From: Bacteroidales bacterium UBA4073
GTDB taxonomy: Bacteria > Bacteroidota > Bacteroidia > Bacteroidales > Tenuifilaceae
Direction: 5' to 3'
Assembly (NCBI GenBank): GCA_002383425.1
Contig: DFYV01000181.1
Location: 8,899-20,568, forward strand
Length of the DNA stretch: 11,670 bases
A program made the position numbers and the translations under genes. Below the pieces are notes generated by a model. It was not told the DNA's origin, searched no databases, and saw only the letters and a list, made by a program, of their open reading frames with translations. This document shows positions 7,633 to 11,670 of this stretch, in pieces; within the stretch, counting starts at the first letter, position 1, and each line of letters opens with the position of its first letter.

Positions 7633-10422
7633 ATGAAAATCAAAATTTTCTCATTCTTACTTTTAGTTTCATCCATCTCGTTGGGTCAAATATCAGTTAC
7701 CCCCGCTCTCCCCACCGATGCCGATTCTGTTACAGTTACATTTGATGCTACCAAAGCCACAAGAACCGATTTGGTGGGCTATACCGGAGATGTTTACGTA
7801 CATACAGGCGTAACCGCTAATGGTGTTGAATGGCAATACGTTATCGGAACCTGGGGCAACAATCCTACACAACCCAAACTCACCCGAACCGGAACAAATA
7901 CCTATCAACTTGAAATTTCCCCCAGCATCAGGCAGTTCTACGATGTACCACCCGAAGTAAAGATAACCCAGATGTGCTTTGTGTTCAGAAGTGCCGATGG
8001 TACAAAGCAGACCGAGGATATCTTTTATAACGTTTACGAGCAGGGACTTGCGGTTAGCATAGCCAACCCGTCGCAAGACAAGCCAATTTTTGAATTAAAC
8101 GATAACATAAACATTCAGGTATCGGCAAATAATTCAACTTCGCTTAAGCTGTATATCGATAACGCCGAAGTTGCCAATACCAACCAAACCACAATATCAT
8201 ACCCATTTACTGCAAGCAGCTACGGAAAGCATTGGATTAAAGCTGAAGCCTCCGACGGTAGCACAACAGCTTACGATTCGGTTTACATTATTGTTCGTAC
8301 ACCTGTACCGGTTGCCACACTCCCGGCAGGTTTAAGAAACGGGGTAAATATCATCAGCCCTAATTCAGTAACTATTGTATTGTACGACCCACCCGCCAAA
8401 AAGAATTACGTTTACCTGATTGGGAGTTTTTCCGACTGGCTTCCCGATGAACAATACTACATGAATCGTACCCCCGATGGGAAATATTACTGGTTAACCT
8501 TAACCGGTTTAGAACCCAATACCGATTATGCCTTTCAGTTTCTTATTGATGGTTACCTTCGCATTGCCGATCCTTTTACAACCAAAACACTCGATCCGAA
8601 CGACCAGTACATTCCTCAATCAACCTATCCCAATTTACTTACCTACCCTACTGGTAAAACAACAGGTATTGCCTCAGTCTTTTCTACCACTCCTGAACAG
8701 TATAACTGGCAAACAAGCAATTTTACTGCGCCGCCAAAGGACAAATTAGTCATTTACGAGTTGCATATTCGTGATTTTGTGGGCGATTCATACATACAAA
8801 CCGTACGGGATTCGCTTAGCTACCTGAAGAAACTTGGAGTGAATGTCGTTGAGCTAATGCCCATTAACGAGTTTGAGGGCAACGACAGCTGGGGCTATAA
8901 CCCATCGTTCTACTTTGCCACCGATAAGGCTTACGGAACCCCAAACGATTACAAGGAATTTATAGATGAAGCCCACAGCATGGGCATGGCAGTGATTATC
9001 GACATGGTGCTTAACCACTCGTATGGACAGTCGCCCTTAGTTCAGATGTATTCCACTTCCGATGGGACATCGCTTGGAGAACCAACGGCTGATAATCCAT
9101 GGTATAACACATCATGCCCTCACCCACCCTACTGCTGGGGATACGACTTCAACCACGAAAGTGTAGAGACCCAAAAATTTGTCGATTCGGTGCTCACCTA
9201 TTGGTTGATCGAGTACAAGGTTGATGGATTTAGGTTTGATTTTACCAAGGGTTTTACTAACAACCAAACAGGCAATGAGGGTTCCGATTATGATGCTTCT
9301 CGCATTGAAATCCTAAAGAGAATAGCCGATAAGGTATGGTCGGTTAACCCTAATGCCTATGTAATTTTAGAACATTTCTGTACGAATACGGAAGAAAAGA
9401 CTCTGGCCGAGTATCGCAGCAGCGAGGGAAAAGGAATGCTCATCTGGGGAAACATGAACTATAACTACGGCGAGGCAACCATGGGATGGTTAACCAACTC
9501 AAACTTCTCAGATATTGCCGCTAAACAACGGGGCTGGAACGTTCCACATGTGGTTGGCTACATGGAAAGTCACGACGAGGAAAGACTGGTTTATAAAAAT
9601 CTCACCTACGGCAATGCTACCATTCCGGAACATAATGTCAAAACGTTACCCATTGCACTTAAGCGGATTGAAACAGCAGCAAATCTTTTCATTCCATTTC
9701 CCGGTCCAAAAATGATATGGCAGTTTGAGGAATTGGGTTACGATGTAAGCATCGATTATAACGGACGTACTGGCCGTAAACCCATACACTGGGAGTACTA
9801 CCAGGACGATAACCGAAGGAATATATTTAACGTCTTTGCCCATCTGAACAGGTTGAAGCAGCAATACGAGGTTTTTAGAACTGATAACTACGATTATTCC
9901 CTTGATGGAGCTATCAAGTGGCTAAAACTTAACAGCATCGACCTGGATGTGGTAATTGTTGGAAATTTTGACGTTTCGGTTAAAAATACATCAATTACCT
10001 TTAACGACACTGGCTGGTGGTACGAATACTACAGCGGTGATTCCATTCAGCTAACATCAACCAGCTACCAAATTACCCTTAACCCTGCCGAATACCGACT
10101 GTTTACCTCACAAAAGATAAACCGTGATGATATTTACGTTGGGGTAAATGAGCCTAATCCAAACAGGAACACCCTTGAGGTATGGCCAAACCCTGCATCG
10201 GATGTCATTTACTTTTCATACTTCCAATCTGGCATGGGAAATGTCAGGGTTGATATTTTCAACCTAACCGGACAGATGGTTTACACGGAGCTGAAACCTA
10301 ACTTTACAGGTGAGAACATCGTTAGCATTAACATTCCAACCGAACTGCCAAGAGGGCTATACATACTGCGCATTTACGGTAATGGAAGTTTTGTTTCATC
10401 AAAGATAGCCATTGAACATTAG
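7633..10422 (+). CDS. Secreted multidomain GH13 alpha-amylase-family enzyme with T9SS sorting domain
   Basis: The 929-aa extracellular enzyme is predicted to cut alpha-1,4-glucan into oligosaccharides for SusCD import. A signal peptide covers 1-19 (cleavage near SLGQ). An N-terminal beta domain at about 20-135 is of a kind often found ahead of Bacteroidota amylases (VTVTFDATK, GDVYVHTGV, FVFRSADG). An Ig-like domain lies at about 138-222. A CBM48-like domain at about 236-335 has IGSFSDW. The GH13 barrel runs from about 371 (KLVIYELHIRDF). Conserved regions are complete: region I DMVLNH (457-462), region II DGFRFD with nucleophile Asp536, region III VILE with acid/base Glu580, and region IV ESHDEE with Asp648. 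A C-terminal beta domain of the barrel follows to about 828. A T9SS type A sorting domain covers about 846-929 (VWPNPASD, FNLTGQMVY, LPRGLYILRI). Cys495 and Cys501 could pair. The CBM48 and the SHDEE motif recall debranching and branching enzymes, so the bond specificity is open. Confidence 0.93.
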   Translation: MKIKIFSFLLLVSSISLGQISVTPALPTDADSVTVTFDATKATRTDLVGYTGDVYVHTGVTANGVEWQYVIGTWGNNPTQPKLTRTGTNTYQLEISPSIRQFYDVPPEVKITQMCFVFRSADGTKQTEDIFYNVYEQGLAVSIANPSQDKPIFELNDNINIQVSANNSTSLKLYIDNAEVANTNQTTISYPFTASSYGKHWIKAEASDGSTTAYDSVYIIVRTPVPVATLPAGLRNGVNIISPNSVTIVLYDPPAKKNYVYLIGSFSDWLPDEQYYMNRTPDGKYYWLTLTGLEPNTDYAFQFLIDGYLRIADPFTTKTLDPNDQYIPQSTYPNLLTYPTGKTTGIASVFSTTPEQYNWQTSNFTAPPKDKLVIYELHIRDFVGDSYIQTVRDSLSYLKKLGVNVVELMPINEFEGNDSWGYNPSFYFATDKAYGTPNDYKEFIDEAHSMGMAVIIDMVLNHSYGQSPLVQMYSTSDGTSLGEPTADNPWYNTSCPHPPYCWGYDFNHESVETQKFVDSVLTYWLIEYKVDGFRFDFTKGFTNNQTGNEGSDYDASRIEILKRIADKVWSVNPNAYVILEHFCTNTEEKTLAEYRSSEGKGMLIWGNMNYNYGEATMGWLTNSNFSDIAAKQRGWNVPHVVGYMESHDEERLVYKNLTYGNATIPEHNVKTLPIALKRIETAANLFIPFPGPKMIWQFEELGYDVSIDYNGRTGRKPIHWEYYQDDNRRNIFNVFAHLNRLKQQYEVFRTDNYDYSLDGAIKWLKLNSIDLDVVIVGNFDVSVKNTSITFNDTGWWYEYYSGDSIQLTSTSYQITLNPAEYRLFTSQKINRDDIYVGVNEPNPNRNTLEVWPNPASDVIYFSYFQSGMGNVRVDIFNLTGQMVYTELKPNFTGENIVSINIPTELPRGLYILRIYGNGSFVSSKIAIEH

Positions 10423-10424
10423 CT

Positions 10425-10461
10425 GGTTTAGGTTTTAGGTTTAGGTTTAGTTTTAGGTTTA
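10425..10461 (+). repeat. GGTTTA short tandem repeat 3' of the GH13 gene
   Basis: Six near-identical units follow the stop codon by 2 nt: GGTTTA, GGTTTTA, GGTTTA, GGTTTA, GTTTTA, GGTTTA. The pattern resembles eukaryotic telomere repeats, but here it is intergenic and short. Five GG pairs with 4-10-nt spacers could in principle form a two-layer G-quadruplex in the RNA or the plus strand. It belongs in style with the GGTTnnn heptads at both ends of the window. Confidence 0.85.
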
Positions 10462-10470
10462 CATTTTGAC

Positions 10471-10508
10471 GTAACCTACTCGATTTATCGGGTAGGTTAC
10501 TTATTTTT
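10471..10508 (+). terminator. Intrinsic terminator hairpin after the GH13 gene
   Basis: The arms are GTAACCTACTCGA (10471-10483) and TCGGGTAGGTTAC (10488-10500), with a TTTA loop. They form a 13-bp stem with a single G-U pair, followed by TTATTTTT (10501-10508). It sits 48 nt after the GH13 stop codon and ends only 4 nt before the ATG of the next gene. It therefore doubles as a structure directly over that gene's translation start if transcription reads through. Confidence 0.85.
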
Positions 10509-10512
10509 GAAC

Positions 10513-11628
10513 ATGCTAAACCTGCGAGTAGTTTATATAGCCATTCCAAGTCTGCTATGCATTGCATCCATAGCAGCAGCACAAAGCAACCAATATTTTG
10601 AAGGCCAAAACCACTTAATAATAAACAGTTTTGCAGGCAAAATAATACCCCACAGCGACACTCTTAAGCCACTGACAAACGGCTTGGTAAAAGGTATCCA
10701 TTTATCCATTTCGCAAAAGGTAAATGGCAACAAGGACTGGCACAACTACCATAAAATGCCAGATGTAGGGCTATCGTTTATTTACATCGATTTAGGTGAT
10801 GCCAGGGTATTGGGCAATGCATTTGGAGTACAACCTGTTATTTCGTACCAAATATCAAAGTTCGACAGGTTCGTCATTAAAACTCACTTAGGTTTAGGTA
10901 TTGCTTACATCACTGAAAAATACTCACCCAATCAAAACCCTACTAACGTTGCCATATCAACCACAGTAAACTACTGGAGTAATGTCAGTTTAATGGGATA
11001 CTTTAACCTATCGAACCGCTCAAACCTTTCCATTGGAATTGAAACCAACCATTTTTCGAACGGAGCAATTAAAAAACCTAACTACGGTTTAAACCTGATG
11101 GGCGTTTCAATAGGGTTTTCCTATGAAATCGATAACAAGGAAAGGGTTTATGGCGAAAGGAGTAAAACCAATTCTAAATACTTTACAAGTAAAACAGGAC
11201 TTGAATTAGCATTCGGATTGGGCATTAAAGAGGTTGGCCCGGCAGGTGGAATCAAATACTACCCCATATCGGCATCGGTGGAGTATCAAATTCCCAGAAA
11301 TAATGTTTACCATTTAATGGCAGGGGTTGATGTTATGTACGATAAATCAATTCGTTCTCATAAAGCATTGGTAAACCAACCCTATACCCCATTGAACGAT
11401 GATTTTCAGGTTGGGATAAAAGCAGGCATACTTATACCATTTCACCGATTATCGATTTATGGGCAATTTGGTTTTTACCTATACAACCCCAACCCACGGG
11501 TAACATTTCATTACCAAAAATTTGGAATTCGGTACCGAATCAACTCCAATATCCACCTCCAAACGGAACTTAAAACCCACCTGAACATTGCCGACCATGT
11601 TGTGATGGGTGTTGCGTTCAGGTTGTAA
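10513..11628 (+). CDS. PagL-like acyloxyacyl hydrolase / lipid A deacylase family outer-membrane protein
   Basis: The 371-aa predicted beta-barrel protein probably removes an ester-linked acyl chain from lipid A in the outer membrane. A signal peptide covers about 1-23 (VVYIAIPSLLCIASIAAAQ). The N-terminal half carries the PagL signature ETNHFSNGAIKKPNYG at about 177-192; His180 and Ser182 match the HxSN catalytic pair of PagL. I do not see a clear equivalent of PagL's catalytic Glu shortly after it, where Bacteroidota relatives tend to have Asn. The second half (about 215-371) consists of alternating hydrophobic strands ending in VAFRL, making the protein about twice the size of proteobacterial PagL, as is common for this family in Bacteroidota. 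I chose the ATG at 10513; an in-frame TTG at 10507 lies inside the terminator T-tract and is less likely. A link to starch use is not evident. Confidence 0.82.
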   Translation: MLNLRVVYIAIPSLLCIASIAAAQSNQYFEGQNHLIINSFAGKIIPHSDTLKPLTNGLVKGIHLSISQKVNGNKDWHNYHKMPDVGLSFIYIDLGDARVLGNAFGVQPVISYQISKFDRFVIKTHLGLGIAYITEKYSPNQNPTNVAISTTVNYWSNVSLMGYFNLSNRSNLSIGIETNHFSNGAIKKPNYGLNLMGVSIGFSYEIDNKERVYGERSKTNSKYFTSKTGLELAFGLGIKEVGPAGGIKYYPISASVEYQIPRNNVYHLMAGVDVMYDKSIRSHKALVNQPYTPLNDDFQVGIKAGILIPFHRLSIYGQFGFYLYNPNPRVTFHYQKFGIRYRINSNIHLQTELKTHLNIADHVVMGVAFRL

Positions 11629-11647
11629 CCGCTAATGCCTCATAGGT

Positions 11648-11668
11648 AGTTGATGGTTGATGGTTGAT
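11648..11668 (+). repeat. GGTTGAT heptad repeats at the right edge
   Basis: Three units, AGTTGAT, GGTTGAT and GGTTGAT, lie 19 nt after the stop of the PagL-like gene and may continue past the window. They are the reverse complement of the ATCAACC units at 9-36, so 8-28 and 11649-11669 form a perfect 21-bp inverted pair flanking the whole locus. In the sense direction of the gene upstream they read GGTTGAT, as does the left array relative to the regulator gene. Confidence 0.85.
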
Positions 11669-11670
11669 AT

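Noticed and set aside
7464..7745. Plus-strand open frame of 93 codons bridging the SusE/F-like end, the terminator and the GH13 start
   Set aside because: It overlaps two well-supported genes in another frame, runs through the terminator and has no recognisable protein features.
7693..8076. Minus-strand open frame of 127 codons within the GH13 gene
   Set aside because: It lies wholly inside the coding region of the GH13 enzyme, with a Gly/Ile/Cys-rich product and no domain; it is a shadow frame.
10507..10512. TTG start two codons upstream of the PagL-like ATG
   Set aside because: It falls in the terminator T-tract, and the ATG at 10513 already gives a complete signal peptide.

Overview
The window is a starch/maltodextrin-type polysaccharide utilization locus (PUL) from a member of the Bacteroidota. 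The evidence for the phylum is an adjacent SusC/SusD pair, a SusE/F-like surface lipoprotein, a perfect TAnnTTTG-type -7 promoter box, start codons without Shine-Dalgarno sequences, and an alpha-amylase ending in a type IX secretion (T9SS) sorting domain. The T9SS tail points to an environmental or marine-type Bacteroidota lineage rather than a gut Bacteroides, which keeps SusG as a lipoprotein. The genus cannot be read from the sequence.

Layout: 1-285 is non-coding and built mostly of degenerate 7-nt repeats. A LacI-family regulator gene (286-1302, minus strand) is divergent from the operon. The 282-bp divergent intergenic region holds a likely promoter for the regulator and, almost exactly at its centre, a CG-centred palindrome with a second half-site, which is the best candidate operator. 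Then come susC (1585-4551), susD (4560-6041), a SusE/F-like lipoprotein gene (6116-7567), a strong intrinsic terminator (7584-7612), and a large secreted multidomain GH13 enzyme (7633-10422). After these come a run of GGTTTA repeats, a second strong hairpin (10471-10508), and a gene for a PagL-type lipid A deacylase/acyloxyacyl hydrolase-like outer-membrane protein (10513-11628). The window closes with another GGTTGAT heptad run (11648-11668).

How the genes work together: the T9SS-exported GH13 enzyme would cut alpha-glucan outside the cell. The SusE/F-like lipoprotein and SusD would hold the glucan and its oligosaccharides at the surface, and the SusC TonB-dependent transporter would import them. 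The LacI-type protein probably senses a breakdown product and controls the susC promoter. The PagL-like gene has no obvious place in glycan use and may be an independent neighbour.

The proteins belong to known families, and I do not see a wholly new system. The less ordinary signals are non-coding. They are families of GGTTnnn repeats that lie 3' of gene ends and always read G/T-rich in the sense direction of the upstream gene, and two terminator-like hairpins placed almost on top of the next gene's start codon.
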